The notes: generated from the sequence alone by a model not told the origin. Counted from the first letter of the stretch, positions 8,690 through 18,306 are shown. The stretch is 30,279 nucleotides of DNA from Bacillota bacterium (GCA_023435645.1 JAEYRK010000022.1:1-30279); one strand, 5' to 3'. A program made the numbers and translations.

Positions 8690-11229
8690 TACTGCTTACC
8701 TCCTTCCACAATATAATCCTTTGCAGGAATTTCCCTGCCCTTGTAGGTGTAAGCACTTTCGTTATAGTTTACGATTACCTGCGTACCATCCTCATATTCA
8801 GTCCGATAAACACCTTTGGCAAGTTCTTCATGTCCGGTGATGAATTGATCATACAGATGGCCAAAATCCTTCTTCATCTTTTGATAAGTTGCATTTGCAT
8901 CTTCCTTCCACTCATCAAAATTTGCTGAAAAATATCCGGTGTATCTGCTATCCCGTAGCTGAAAGCTGTCTGCAACCATAAAGGTATAATGCAGTCCGGC
9001 TCCGGTCTCCACTGTTTTCAGTAAATCCTTCTTATAATTCGAAGCAAGGTTCAGCGGCGTACCCGCATAGGAAACCAGTCCATGCAGAACAATTTCGAAG
9101 AAGGGGATTTCCTGATCTATGATATTATAGCCCTTCGTTGACAGATTCACATCAACGATAAAGTCAGCATAGGGTACGGCATAGATATTACCGGAATTAA
9201 TCATCAGGTTATATCCCTTCTGCTTAAGCTCGGAGAGCTTCTCTGCCTGGAGTCTTAAGGCCTCCTCCCTGCTTACACTCTTTTTACGGTCATAATCAGC
9301 ACTCAGGATTTCACCGATATCGCCAAAGGCAATATTCTTCACTCCATACTCAGCAATCTCTTTTGCATAGGAGTCGATATTATCCAAATAATACCTGGGC
9401 TTCGCCAAATTGAATTCATACAGCCAGTCCGTTTCTCCGAAGAAAATCGGGTTATAGGGAACCAGATCTACGATTTCACGATTTACGAACTTCGCCGAAT
9501 CTCGGACTCTGACGAAATTATCAAACATGGAATTGCCATAAACAAACTGGAAGGTAGCCTCCAAGTACAGAGAAATTCCTTTTTCATTGGCATAGGCAGT
9601 AAGCTTCTTGAATTCCTTATTGCCCCCCAGCTCCTGAATGGGTTTTACCTTATTGGGTGCTTCATGGATGATACCCTCATTGAACCAGCCGTTATATCTG
9701 ATACTGAGATCCTTCATTCCATAACTGAGCAGCTCATCGATTACAGCCTTTGCCTCCTGATAGGAGGTAAGCTCATCCGGCTGTCTGGTAGGAATTCCGA
9801 ATACATGCTTCGTTCTGTCAACTGCCCCGATCAGCTCGACTGCCACCGGTACCTCTGATTCGGTCTTCTTCACCAGCTCAGGAAATCTTGCCATCAGATA
9901 ATTGCGGTAAGCGCTTGCCATAGAAGTGTAATCTGTCTGATCCAGGAATACATATCTCTGAGTGATTACCTCATCCGGCAGGCTATCCTGGAACATGCGG
10001 ACTGTCTTATCCGACTTAGCAGAAATGTCCATTAGAGCGCTGTGAACCATATTATAATTTGCGGATGCAAAATTAAAGCTGTTCATTCTGCCGGCCACAT
10101 CTGCCTCCAGGAAAGCATAGGAGCTCCCCTGCTCCAGAATACAGAGGAAGGAGGAATTCACATTACTGATACCGAACACCGGCAGATTCACTCTCGTCTC
10201 ATCAATCACCGCGTCTCGGTACATGCCATAATCCCAGCCATATACATCTGCCTTATAGGGATTCTGGGTCTGCTTCCCGTTATTGAATCGGATGATGCCA
10301 CCGGAACCCTCCGGAATTAAGATAAAGCCCTCGTCCGTCATACTGCCGGCACCAAAAAAAGCAAGAGGTCTTAGTTCAATAATTGGATATCTCTTCTTGT
10401 ACTTGATCTCCTGTAGGGGGATCGTAACTAATAATCCATCCTCTTCCAGGGTATATTGTATGGATACATTAAACTGCGGCTTATCGCTTGAGGAGGTCGT
10501 CTCATATCTTGCCAGATCAGTTTCATACTCCTGCTGATTATAGCCAACTGAGGCAAACTGCTCTTCAATCCACAGCAGCTGCCCTTTATTATCTGTTTCA
10601 CGGAGTACATAGATCTTCTCCGTCGCATACTCCGGATATTTCGCCAGCAGCTCATCCTTATTCTCATCCTTGCGGACCTTATTAATATCATATATCTTGT
10701 AATTATTTAAAATTCTGCTCTGAGTACCCTTATCGAACTGACTGATGAATGGCTCAAAACGGGATGCGGGTGCAGCCGGAGGAATAAAGTATACCTTATC
10801 CAGATCCGCTATGGTGTAATTCACCTTTACGCCGTTTTCCAGTACCTCATAGGTATAGTTGCCCTTTTCAATACTGGAGCCAAAATTGTTCATCATCGTG
10901 GGACTTCCGGACTCTGTATTGTATTTCAGTGAAAGAGTTGCATCCAGGTCCTTTTTATTGATTCCTGCAGCGATGGTATCAATGGAGGTGTCCTGGGGAT
11001 TGGAATACCAGATATGTCCCGTGCTCTTCTTCACCACATAGAAATGGGTGGTTACCGGGTCAAAATGGAATTCCAGACTGTCATTTTCGAATATAAGCTC
11101 TTCCTCTGATATCGTATCATACGAATAAATCGGAAGATCTTCCTCTGTTACTTCCTTACTACATGCAGACATCACACCTAGTAAGAGGCCGATTAACATA
11201 AGCAACAGCAATGCTTTTCTTGTTTTCAT
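8689..11229 (-). CDS. DUF5696-like surface lipoprotein
   Basis: 846 residues with a lipoprotein signal peptide: MKTRKALLLLMLIGLL, then VMSAC with C23 as the predicted lipidated cysteine. It would be anchored outside the membrane. The N-terminal half (about 35-450) is beta-rich. The second half (about 460-770) has alternating strands and helices (for example MKDLSIRYNGWFNEG, GISLYLEATFQF, VKNIAFGDIGEILSADYD) that look like a TIM barrel, so a glycoside-hydrolase-like or sugar-binding role is possible. I place it in the DUF5696 family from its overall look; no function has been demonstrated that I know of. The start ATG 11229 has GGGGGGAG upstream. It sits between YIP1-like and permease genes, so it probably assists capture or trimming of oligosaccharides at the importer. 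Confidence 0.75.
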   Translation of the reverse strand: MKTRKALLLLMLIGLLLGVMSACSKEVTEEDLPIYSYDTISEEELIFENDSLEFHFDPVTTHFYVVKKSTGHIWYSNPQDTSIDTIAAGINKKDLDATLSLKYNTESGSPTMMNNFGSSIEKGNYTYEVLENGVKVNYTIADLDKVYFIPPAAPASRFEPFISQFDKGTQSRILNNYKIYDINKVRKDENKDELLAKYPEYATEKIYVLRETDNKGQLLWIEEQFASVGYNQQEYETDLARYETTSSSDKPQFNVSIQYTLEEDGLLVTIPLQEIKYKKRYPIIELRPLAFFGAGSMTDEGFILIPEGSGGIIRFNNGKQTQNPYKADVYGWDYGMYRDAVIDETRVNLPVFGISNVNSSFLCILEQGSSYAFLEADVAGRMNSFNFASANYNMVHSALMDISAKSDKTVRMFQDSLPDEVITQRYVFLDQTDYTSMASAYRNYLMARFPELVKKTESEVPVAVELIGAVDRTKHVFGIPTRQPDELTSYQEAKAVIDELLSYGMKDLSIRYNGWFNEGIIHEAPNKVKPIQELGGNKEFKKLTAYANEKGISLYLEATFQFVYGNSMFDNFVRVRDSAKFVNREIVDLVPYNPIFFGETDWLYEFNLAKPRYYLDNIDSYAKEIAEYGVKNIAFGDIGEILSADYDRKKSVSREEALRLQAEKLSELKQKGYNLMINSGNIYAVPYADFIVDVNLSTKGYNIIDQEIPFFEIVLHGLVSYAGTPLNLASNYKKDLLKTVETGAGLHYTFMVADSFQLRDSRYTGYFSANFDEWKEDANATYQKMKKDFGHLYDQFITGHEELAKGVYRTEYEDGTQVIVNYNESAYTYKGREIPAKDYIVEGGKQ

Positions 11230-11253
11230 TTTGATAATCTCCCCCCTTCCATG

Positions 11254-11916
11254 TTAATAAAGTCTGAATGCAGTTTCTTTATACAAGGATACAAAGTAAC
11301 CGAAGCTCTGTGTGATTAAGCTGAAAAACATTACAATCAGGAATATAATTACCATCATCGCAACGATCGTAAATATACTTGTTACGATTGCCTTACCCAT
11401 GGTAAAGTCATGGATCATCATCATGGCACAGAGGATTAGGATGCCGCACCATAGGGTGGAAAGATTCCAAAATACATCATAATAGGTTTCCTCCTCCAAT
11501 GTCAGAATATAAGTCATAAGGATCAGTGGTATTCTGATTAGGATATAAGGTGTCAGTGCATAGGCTGTAGCCATATAGATATGGCTGAGCTTTCCCTTCC
11601 CATCCATCAGTGTTGTCAGACTCCAGTTGGCGATACACCAGGTGAAGAAAATGACGACAGACGGCAGGATTCTCATAAACAGGTTGAAATACTCCCATTG
11701 TGGATAGTAGTAGGGGAAGCTGGAATAGGTCCAGGTCCACACCTGCGTCATAACAAAGAGGATCAGGATCACATTGGCTGCCCCGACGGAGCCACGCTTC
11801 TCATGGGTAAGATCCCAGAAGCCATCAAAGGGTCTGACGATTACATGGAGGCTGTATCTCAGCGTCTCACCGAGGTGTTTTAGTTTATCTTTCTGAAATG
11901 CTGTCTTTATACTCAT
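11254..11916 (-). CDS. YIP1-family-like integral membrane protein
   Basis: 220 residues. The start ATG 11916 (MSIKTAFQKDKL) is chosen because it overlaps the stop of the NHL/TPR gene as ATGA and has GGGAGGTG at 11927-11934. The upstream extension of 37 codons would run through the end of the previous gene. About five transmembrane helices follow a short cytoplasmic N-terminus, with a conserved-looking FDGFWDLTHEKRGS segment before the first helix and TTLMDGKGKLSHIYMATAYALTPY in the middle, as in YIP1-type proteins. The biochemical role is unknown. Its fixed place among permease, lipoprotein and NHL/TPR genes suggests a structural or assembly role for the importer. Confidence 0.75.
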   Translation of the reverse strand: MSIKTAFQKDKLKHLGETLRYSLHVIVRPFDGFWDLTHEKRGSVGAANVILILFVMTQVWTWTYSSFPYYYPQWEYFNLFMRILPSVVIFFTWCIANWSLTTLMDGKGKLSHIYMATAYALTPYILIRIPLILMTYILTLEEETYYDVFWNLSTLWCGILILCAMMMIHDFTMGKAIVTSIFTIVAMMVIIFLIVMFFSLITQSFGYFVSLYKETAFRLY

Positions 11917-13400
11917 GATTGATGTGCACCTCCCTTCACCAGCTTCTTGATTAGCTTTATAATCAGCGGCAGGACAAATAACGTAACAACACCACCGACC
12001 AGCCAGCCGATGTTCTCTTCTACCCATTCCTTTCGGTATTCGGTAAAGGCTTTGGAATAATTTTTTGTATCACGCCTGCTTTCAAAGTACCGCATGGCTT
12101 CTTTATAATGTCCCTGACGGAGCAGGGATCGGCCAATACCGATGTAAGCCAAATCATAGTTACCGTTCAGACGGAGTACCTGCTGCCAGTAATCGGCTGA
12201 TTCCTCATAACGACCTTCCTTATATAAGGAAAGACCTTCGTTAATCATTGCACCATACTCTGTCAGTGTAAATCTGGTTAAGGCTGCGGATCTATTATCC
12301 AGAACCAGAAGATCGTTACCCATGTGTTCAATCGCCACAGGATACAGGAAGTATCCCTTCTTATTACCAATACCTCCGAAGGCATAGAGAAGATTCCCCT
12401 GGAAATCATGACCGAATACTCTTCCTCTGACCCTATCTATTGCGAAATAGGTATCATTATCCATGGCTGTTACATCCTCAAACCGGGAGGGACCGCTGAT
12501 GTCGCCGCCATCACCCCAGTAATAATCACCGATCGGATCCTCATAACCATTTCTGATCAGGACATCCTCCCCAAGGGTATTCAACTTACGAATCGGTTTG
12601 ATTTTGCCGTTACGTCCAATATCTCCTCCGCCAAAGGTGGTGGTAGTCGCGAACAGGAAATTCTCATTATCTATTGCTATATTACTGTATTCCGTCGGAA
12701 CAAAGGAAACCATCCTGCTTCTCTGTTCCTTCGTCATCAATCTCTTCTTGAGGACCTCGAAGAGGCTGGCCTTAACAGGGTTCGCACCGACATACGCGGT
12801 AAACTCGCCCTGAGCATCGAACTCCATAAAGCCCTTGTTCACATTACCGGCGAGCAGATAAAGTCTTCCTGAGGTATCCACAACACATTTCTTGGGAATG
12901 AAATCTGCATCTGCAAGAATGGTTTCATCCTCCGGTTTTGTATAGACCTTGATCAGATTTAAATCCTTATCCGTATGCAGGATTCTATAATTACCAGTAT
13001 CACAGATATACATATCACCCTGATCCGTCACAAAGATGTCCATCGGCTTTGCCAGAGCATCCTCTGCTCCGTTGTTCAGGACACTGGTTATTTCTTTAAT
13101 CAGATGAAAGCTTTTATCTACTACAACGATTCGGTTGTTATCCGAATCCATAATGTAGATATAATCATCCTTCACAAATAAACCGGTAGGATTCTTAAAA
13201 TCACCGATTCCAAGGGATGAGCCCAGAAGCAGATCCTCCGCCGTATAAGCATCCGGTGATTGCAGCTCATTTCCAAAGTAATCGTAGCTATAGGTATAAA
13301 AATTGTAATTGTATGTTTCTGCTATAGCACTCTGCGCAGGTCCCAGTATTGTGATGATCATCAGAAGGCATACCAATATTAATCTTGATTTTCTCATCAT
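11913..13400 (-). CDS. Secreted NHL-repeat / TPR protein with C-terminal membrane anchor
   Basis: About 495 residues. The N-terminus (MMRKSRLILVCLLMIITIL, then SAIAE) is a signal peptide. Residues ~50-385 are NHL-type beta-propeller repeats (GDFKNPTGLFVKDDYIYIMDSDNNRIVVVD; PMDIFVTDQGDMYICDTGNYRI). Residues ~390-455 are TPR-like (EGLSLYKEGRYEESADYWQQV, GRSLLRQGHYKEAMRYF). A transmembrane helix near residues 466-485 and a basic tail end the protein. It is thus an outward-facing scaffold tethered to the membrane. Start choice: AAGGAG lies 10 bases before ATG 13400; GTG at 13406 in the same frame is an alternative. It overlaps the YIP1-like gene by 4 bases. The function in sugar import is inferred from the operon. 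Confidence 0.82.
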   Translation of the reverse strand: MMRKSRLILVCLLMIITILGPAQSAIAETYNYNFYTYSYDYFGNELQSPDAYTAEDLLLGSSLGIGDFKNPTGLFVKDDYIYIMDSDNNRIVVVDKSFHLIKEITSVLNNGAEDALAKPMDIFVTDQGDMYICDTGNYRILHTDKDLNLIKVYTKPEDETILADADFIPKKCVVDTSGRLYLLAGNVNKGFMEFDAQGEFTAYVGANPVKASLFEVLKKRLMTKEQRSRMVSFVPTEYSNIAIDNENFLFATTTTFGGGDIGRNGKIKPIRKLNTLGEDVLIRNGYEDPIGDYYWGDGGDISGPSRFEDVTAMDNDTYFAIDRVRGRVFGHDFQGNLLYAFGGIGNKKGYFLYPVAIEHMGNDLLVLDNRSAALTRFTLTEYGAMINEGLSLYKEGRYEESADYWQQVLRLNGNYDLAYIGIGRSLLRQGHYKEAMRYFESRRDTKNYSKAFTEYRKEWVEENIGWLVGGVVTLFVLPLIIKLIKKLVKGGAHQS

Positions 13401-13407
13401 AATCACC

Positions 13408-14268
13408 TCACTCCTTTATACCAGAACTAGCCATGGTTTCAATAATGTTGCTCTGTGCAAAGATAAAGAACAGTAGCGGCACGATCATCAGTATCAAGGA
13501 AACTGCGGCACCGACACCGGCTCTTGCGATGACTCCACCACTGATGATCTGAGACAGGGCATAGGGCAGGGTCTTCAGTTCCTCTGCATAAATAAAGTTG
13601 GAGGCTCTCTGATTCCATAGGAACTGGATGGAGAAGATTGCAAGTGTAAGGGATGCCGGTTTCACCAAAGGCATCACGATCTTGAAATAAATACGGACCT
13701 CCTTGGCTCCATCCACCTTCGCCGCTTCAATCAGTGCGTCCGGAATCTGCTCCATAAACTGCTTCATCAGGAACAGTCCCAAGGGTGATGCAAAGGCAGG
13801 TACGATGAGAGCCAGATAGGTGTCCACCCATCCCAGCTTCGTCATAACCAGGTAGTTCGGGATTGCCATGACCTGAGGTGTGAACATCAGCGCAGTGGTT
13901 ACAATGAGGAAGAAAAATTTATTACCGGGAAATCGGTACTTCGACAGTACGTAAGCAGCCATGGAAGCAATCAGAAGATGTCCCAGAGTACCGACCACTG
14001 TAATAAACGCAGTATTAAATATGTATCTGGAGAAGGGCACCCAGGTCTTTCCCATCAGAACGAACAAATCAGCAAAATTATCAAAGGTGGGTTTATTCAC
14101 CCAGAGCTTCGGTGGGAATAGGAATATTTCATCCAATGGCTTTAATGCATTGTTGATTGCAAATAACAAAGGATAGAAAAAGAACCACCCAAATCCAATC
14201 AGGACTATGTAAACAAATATGTCCCCGCCTATTGACCTATTCGGTTTTCTTTTTTTCAATATACTCAT
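13408..14268 (-). CDS. CUT1 ABC sugar permease, MalG-like (first pair)
   Basis: 286 residues with six membrane helices, the EAA loop DALIEAAKVDGAKEVRIYFKIVMP and the C-terminal SGIKE end typical of MalG-like subunits. The start ATG 14268 follows GGGAG. It lies 34 bases downstream of its MalF-like partner and is followed within a few bases by the NHL/TPR gene, so it sits in the middle of one operon. It would form the membrane channel with the 14303-15241 product and take substrate from the large binding protein. No ATPase is encoded in the window; members of this family often share an MsmX-type ATPase encoded elsewhere. Confidence 0.92.
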   Translation of the reverse strand: MSILKKRKPNRSIGGDIFVYIVLIGFGWFFFYPLLFAINNALKPLDEIFLFPPKLWVNKPTFDNFADLFVLMGKTWVPFSRYIFNTAFITVVGTLGHLLIASMAAYVLSKYRFPGNKFFFLIVTTALMFTPQVMAIPNYLVMTKLGWVDTYLALIVPAFASPLGLFLMKQFMEQIPDALIEAAKVDGAKEVRIYFKIVMPLVKPASLTLAIFSIQFLWNQRASNFIYAEELKTLPYALSQIISGGVIARAGVGAAVSLILMIVPLLFFIFAQSNIIETMASSGIKE

Positions 14269-14302
14269 ATGATATCTTATCTCCCTTATTTATACTTTAG
14301 CC

Positions 14303-15241
14303 TCAGGTGCCAACCTTATTCAACAAGGCACTAACACCTCTCTTGGATAAAATCATGACCAGGAACAATATGGTTGCGATCGCTGCTGCATAACCCATAT
14401 CAAATCGGATCGAGCCGTAGTCCATAAGGTGTGTAACCACCGTACTTGCCTTATAGTCCGTACTGGGGAAGCCACAAAGTGCATTGGCTACATCACCGAC
14501 ATTGAAGGACTGGGTAATTGCCATAACAGCACCGAACAAAAGCATCGGTTTCATATTCGGGAGTGTAATATACCAGAGCTCCTGCCATCTGTTCTTAATG
14601 CCATCCACATACCCGGCCTCATACTGGTCCTCGCCGACGGTCTGGAGACCTGCGATGAAGGACAGGAAGCCGGTACCAAGACTCATCCATAAGACGACAA
14701 TGATAATAACGCCCATCATGTACTTCGGATCCGTCAGCCATAGGATCGGTCTGTTGATCAGACCTGCATCCAGCAGGATCGCATTCGCCCATCCATAGGC
14801 ATCATTGCTGAACAGGATACCGAATAACATGAACATAGTACCTGCAATTGTTGGTGCATAGAATATCAGAACAAATACAGATCTTAGGTATCTGGGAAGC
14901 TCATGGATCAGCCAGGCAAACAGGAACGCCATCATATATCCTACCGGTCCTGTCAGAACCGCCAGCAGGAAGGTATTCTGCACGGAGATCAGGAATACAT
15001 CATCGGCAAGGATTAGATTCACATAATTCTGGAGGCCAATCCATTTCGGCGGGGTTAGTATATTATAATAGGTAAAGCTGTAAAAAATGGAGATTACTAC
15101 AGGGGTTACATAAAATATCAGAAACAGTATTGCAAAAGGAGCCAGGAATGCATATTGTACTCTGCTTTTCCACATCAGCTTCATCGTATAGGAAGCCTCT
15201 TTCTTCTTCCTTGCCTTCCATTGATCGAAATTAGAACTCAT
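14303..15241 (-). CDS. CUT1 ABC sugar permease, MalF-like (first pair)
   Basis: 312 residues. After a short basic N-terminus, six helices are visible, starting at YAFLAPFAILFLIFYVTPVV, with the EAA-type loop EAGYVDGIKNRWQELWYITLPN. GAGAGG and AGGT sequences lie just upstream of ATG 15241. It is 26 bases downstream of the binding-protein gene, the normal order binding protein, MalF-type, MalG-type. The family imports di- and oligosaccharides; aldouronate or xylo-oligosaccharide transport is inferred from the adjacent GH67/GH10/GH3 genes and the GH43 gene. Confidence 0.92.
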   Translation of the reverse strand: MSSNFDQWKARKKKEASYTMKLMWKSRVQYAFLAPFAILFLIFYVTPVVISIFYSFTYYNILTPPKWIGLQNYVNLILADDVFLISVQNTFLLAVLTGPVGYMMAFLFAWLIHELPRYLRSVFVLIFYAPTIAGTMFMLFGILFSNDAYGWANAILLDAGLINRPILWLTDPKYMMGVIIIVVLWMSLGTGFLSFIAGLQTVGEDQYEAGYVDGIKNRWQELWYITLPNMKPMLLFGAVMAITQSFNVGDVANALCGFPSTDYKASTVVTHLMDYGSIRFDMGYAAAIATILFLVMILSKRGVSALLNKVGT

Positions 15242-15267
15242 AAACCTACCTCTCTTCCTAATATCTG

Positions 15268-18195
15268 TTAATCTAAGCCAAGCTCCTTACGCTTATAAGC
15301 GATTTCCTCATTGATGGTTCTGGTGTAATCCAGCAATGTCTCTCTCGCATCCTCCTTCGCGTAGGTAACCTTACGGAAAGCATTAATCATATGTCGGATT
15401 GTGGAATATCCTCCTGCGACTACAGGGGTACCCTTCACCCATTTCCACTGCTCTTCCAAAATCGCTGCATTCTCATTGCTCCAGGAAAGCTGCTCGAAGG
15501 TAACCTTATTTGCAGTTGCATATCTTGCTGCGGCTCCCATGATACTCTCCAGCTCTCTTGCATAGCGAACCTTAACGTCTGAGCTCGCCCACCATTTCAT
15601 GAATTTCCAGCAGGCATCATAGTTTTCTGCATCCTTCAGCATAATAGAGGCCTGCCCATAGCAGGATACTGATCGGTCTATCGTCCCATCCGGCTTCAGA
15701 GTACCCGGAAGCAGGGCAAAGTCCCATTCACCTCTGATCTCGGGAGCAAATACACTTAATACATTATACCAATTGTAATCCGCTACACCGATCGGCATCT
15801 CACCGGAACGGAAACGGTTAACAAAGTCATAAATCAGAGGCGATCCATAATGGGTAAAAAACTGTGTATATCTTTCAAAGGATGATACTGATTTCTCATC
15901 ATCCAGCAAGGTTTTTGTATGATCTTCATTATAAAGCTGACCACCGGCCTGGAAAAGCATGGATACCATACCGGAGGGATCCGGGCTCTTGGCACCATTA
16001 ATTTCTCTGTCCGTGGAGGGCAGCGCAAACTGAAGGTTCTTCTTGTTCAATACAGGCATCAACGCAATTACATCATCCCAGGTCTGTGGCAGATCCTCAG
16101 GAATCTTTAATCCCAGCTCACCCTCCAGGATATCCTTGCGGTAATACATTACATTGAAAATCTGCGTATCCGGAATACCATAGATTCCTCCGTTAAATTC
16201 AAAAGGAACAAATGCACTTTCATAATATTCGGAAGCCACCTCATCAAAGTCCGGAAATTGTGTGAGATCAACTGCCGCATCACGCAATGCATAATCCACA
16301 GGTACTCCGTTATCAACCGTAAGGGCCAAATCAGGACCGGTACCGGCTACCACTGCTGGAAGTAGTGTACCGGGATCAATCAGCTTTACATTGACACCGA
16401 TACCCGTATTGGGGGTGAAGCTCTCATCAATCATATTCTTAAGGATGGTAGCCTGGTCACGACCGGAGATCAGCCATACATCGATGGTTTCACCAGTATA
16501 GATATTACCGACCGTGCTATAATCCTCAAAGAACGATGCTGTAAAGGATTTTAACTCGTGAGCTACCTTTCCGAAGAAGGTTTCCTTTACCTTCGGAAGC
16601 TTGGCTTCGGCTGCACTGATATAGAGATAATCCACATCCAGCTGAGAATTACTCAGATTGAGAATGGTAGCTCCCAGAGCAGTGATATTTAATCTGAAGC
16701 CTTCCATGGATCTGGGAATCACATCCGGGTTCTTTAAGAATCTTTTCAGCTGTGCCGACATATTATCGACAACCGCTGCCTCAGAACCCTTCTGACCTGT
16801 GAGTTCCTTCATCTGCTTGATGATACTGTCAAGATACTCTGTTTCTCTCTCTATCGCCACCATAACATCCGGATAAACCTGATCGATATGATAATCACGG
16901 TAGGGGTCAGGCTTGCTGCCTGTTACGACCAGAATTTTACGATAGATTACATTCAGACGATTCACACTGTCTTCGATCTGGCTCAGGATGTTACCCATAT
17001 CTCCCAGAGTTACCTCCAGGCGAAGCAAATGTTTCCCCTTGGTCAGAGGTAGCAAACAGGGGTTCCCCTCCGCATCTGTCAATGTTGTTAATTCCCAGCC
17101 GGTGCTGTATCTGAATTCCATTACAGCTGCCTCAGTAAACGGGGTGACACCATCAATCGTCAGGTTACGGGAGGATACCACTCCCCGGTTGTAATTTTGC
17201 CTTGCCTTAAAGGAGATGTGATAAAGCCCGTCCTCCGGAACCTCCACTTCCCATTCGATCCATTGCCCTGCAACTCTCCAAGCATCGCCGCCGATGGCAT
17301 TCAGCTTGATTTTTGACGCACTGTAAGGCTCCGTATTGGAGGAAGCGCGGTCAAAAATGGCATAAAGGGTGGGGGAGGATCTGAAAATAGCATCTTCCCC
17401 TTGTATCTTAGCAGAATAATTCGGGTCCGTATTCTGATATGTGCCTAGGTCCACACTGCTTATGTAATCACTGTAGCTTATCAACTCTTTCTTCTGCCCC
17501 ACCACCAGGTTGGTCATTGCAAACGGTTCATTGATTGCCTCAAGTCGGATGATGTTCTCACCCTGCTCAAAATAGAAAAGATAGGGTTCTATTACATAAC
17601 CCAGAAAATCCTTTATGTAGGCGCTCTGCCATTTGGGATCTTCCTTCTGGGAGGGGCGGATTTCATTCCCTCTGTTATCCACTCTTTTCTCACCATTGTT
17701 GGTCCACACTCTGGTAAAGGCCAGGTTGTCGGCTCCTCGGAAAGGAATTTCACCGTTAATATACAGGGCTCTCTCAATGTCAATTCCTCTGCCCTTCATC
17801 GGGAAGTAATCAAAGGAAATATTGTACAGGCCTGCTGTAGGAATATTCACGGTCCATTCTACGAAACCGCCCTCCTGAGTCACCAGTACCTGCTCTCTTC
17901 CCTCGTATTCATCGTACTTCTCCACCTGATCAGCAGCGGTGTAATTTAGTAGCTCCACCACCACCTCACTGTCAGGTCTGATAGCATCCTTGTGATTCTC
18001 AAGGTACACATTATAGGTGTCATCCCTATCAAAGTCACCCTTTGATTCTGCTACTTCCACATTCGCTCCGTCTCCCCCCTTGGCTTCAAAGCGATCGTTC
18101 ATAATCTTGACGTAAATCGCGTATCCAACGACAGCCATGACAAGAATGAGTACGATGTAAAAGCTTTTCTTTTTAAAAATCGACATCACTGACAT
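15268..18195 (-). CDS. Large membrane-anchored solute-binding protein with two N-terminal beta-sandwich domains
   Basis: 975 residues, about twice the usual size of a CUT1 binding protein. ATG 18195 is chosen over 18228 because GGAAGGA lies about 8 bases upstream. Residues ~9-32 form one hydrophobic helix with no lipobox cysteine, so the protein is held by an uncleaved anchor rather than as a lipoprotein. Residues ~80-235 and ~255-400 look like two jelly-roll carbohydrate-binding domains (GGFVEWTVNIPTAGLYNISF and GQWIEWEVEVPEDGLYHISF are parallel motifs). A helical section spans ~405-495. The extracellular solute-binding domain runs from ~570 to the end (ETIDVWLISG, GTGPDLAL, YGIPDTQIFNVMYYRKDIL). 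It is the first gene of the operon. The extra domains could pre-bind long xylan chains. Confidence 0.88.
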   Translation of the reverse strand: MSVMSIFKKKSFYIVLILVMAVVGYAIYVKIMNDRFEAKGGDGANVEVAESKGDFDRDDTYNVYLENHKDAIRPDSEVVVELLNYTAADQVEKYDEYEGREQVLVTQEGGFVEWTVNIPTAGLYNISFDYFPMKGRGIDIERALYINGEIPFRGADNLAFTRVWTNNGEKRVDNRGNEIRPSQKEDPKWQSAYIKDFLGYVIEPYLFYFEQGENIIRLEAINEPFAMTNLVVGQKKELISYSDYISSVDLGTYQNTDPNYSAKIQGEDAIFRSSPTLYAIFDRASSNTEPYSASKIKLNAIGGDAWRVAGQWIEWEVEVPEDGLYHISFKARQNYNRGVVSSRNLTIDGVTPFTEAAVMEFRYSTGWELTTLTDAEGNPCLLPLTKGKHLLRLEVTLGDMGNILSQIEDSVNRLNVIYRKILVVTGSKPDPYRDYHIDQVYPDVMVAIERETEYLDSIIKQMKELTGQKGSEAAVVDNMSAQLKRFLKNPDVIPRSMEGFRLNITALGATILNLSNSQLDVDYLYISAAEAKLPKVKETFFGKVAHELKSFTASFFEDYSTVGNIYTGETIDVWLISGRDQATILKNMIDESFTPNTGIGVNVKLIDPGTLLPAVVAGTGPDLALTVDNGVPVDYALRDAAVDLTQFPDFDEVASEYYESAFVPFEFNGGIYGIPDTQIFNVMYYRKDILEGELGLKIPEDLPQTWDDVIALMPVLNKKNLQFALPSTDREINGAKSPDPSGMVSMLFQAGGQLYNEDHTKTLLDDEKSVSSFERYTQFFTHYGSPLIYDFVNRFRSGEMPIGVADYNWYNVLSVFAPEIRGEWDFALLPGTLKPDGTIDRSVSCYGQASIMLKDAENYDACWKFMKWWASSDVKVRYARELESIMGAAARYATANKVTFEQLSWSNENAAILEEQWKWVKGTPVVAGGYSTIRHMINAFRKVTYAKEDARETLLDYTRTINEEIAYKRKELGLD

Positions 18196-18261
18196 AACAG
18201 GTTCCTTCCTTCTTTGTACATATTGCATATATTTTTTTTAATAGTGCCAAAATTTCATGCC

Positions 18262-18290
18262 ATATTACTAGTTTATCTTATTTTTGGCAA
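18262..18290 (-). promoter_or_regulatory. Sigma-A promoter of the ABC-transporter operon
   Basis: Read on the minus strand: TTGCCA (18285-18290), a 17-bp spacer, and TAATAT (18262-18267). Transcription would start near 18255, giving a leader of about 60 bases before ATG 18195. Confidence 0.65.
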
Positions 18291-18306
18291 TTTGACTTAT
18301 CATAAT

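Noticed and set aside
11917..12027. N-terminal extension of the YIP1-like protein
   Set aside because: It would overlap the NHL/TPR gene by over 100 bases, while an ATGA overlap start with a ribosome-binding site exists at 11916.
12324..12872. 182-residue plus-strand frame
   Set aside because: It lies entirely antisense within the NHL/TPR gene, whose protein has a signal peptide, repeats and a membrane anchor; the antisense product shows no domain.
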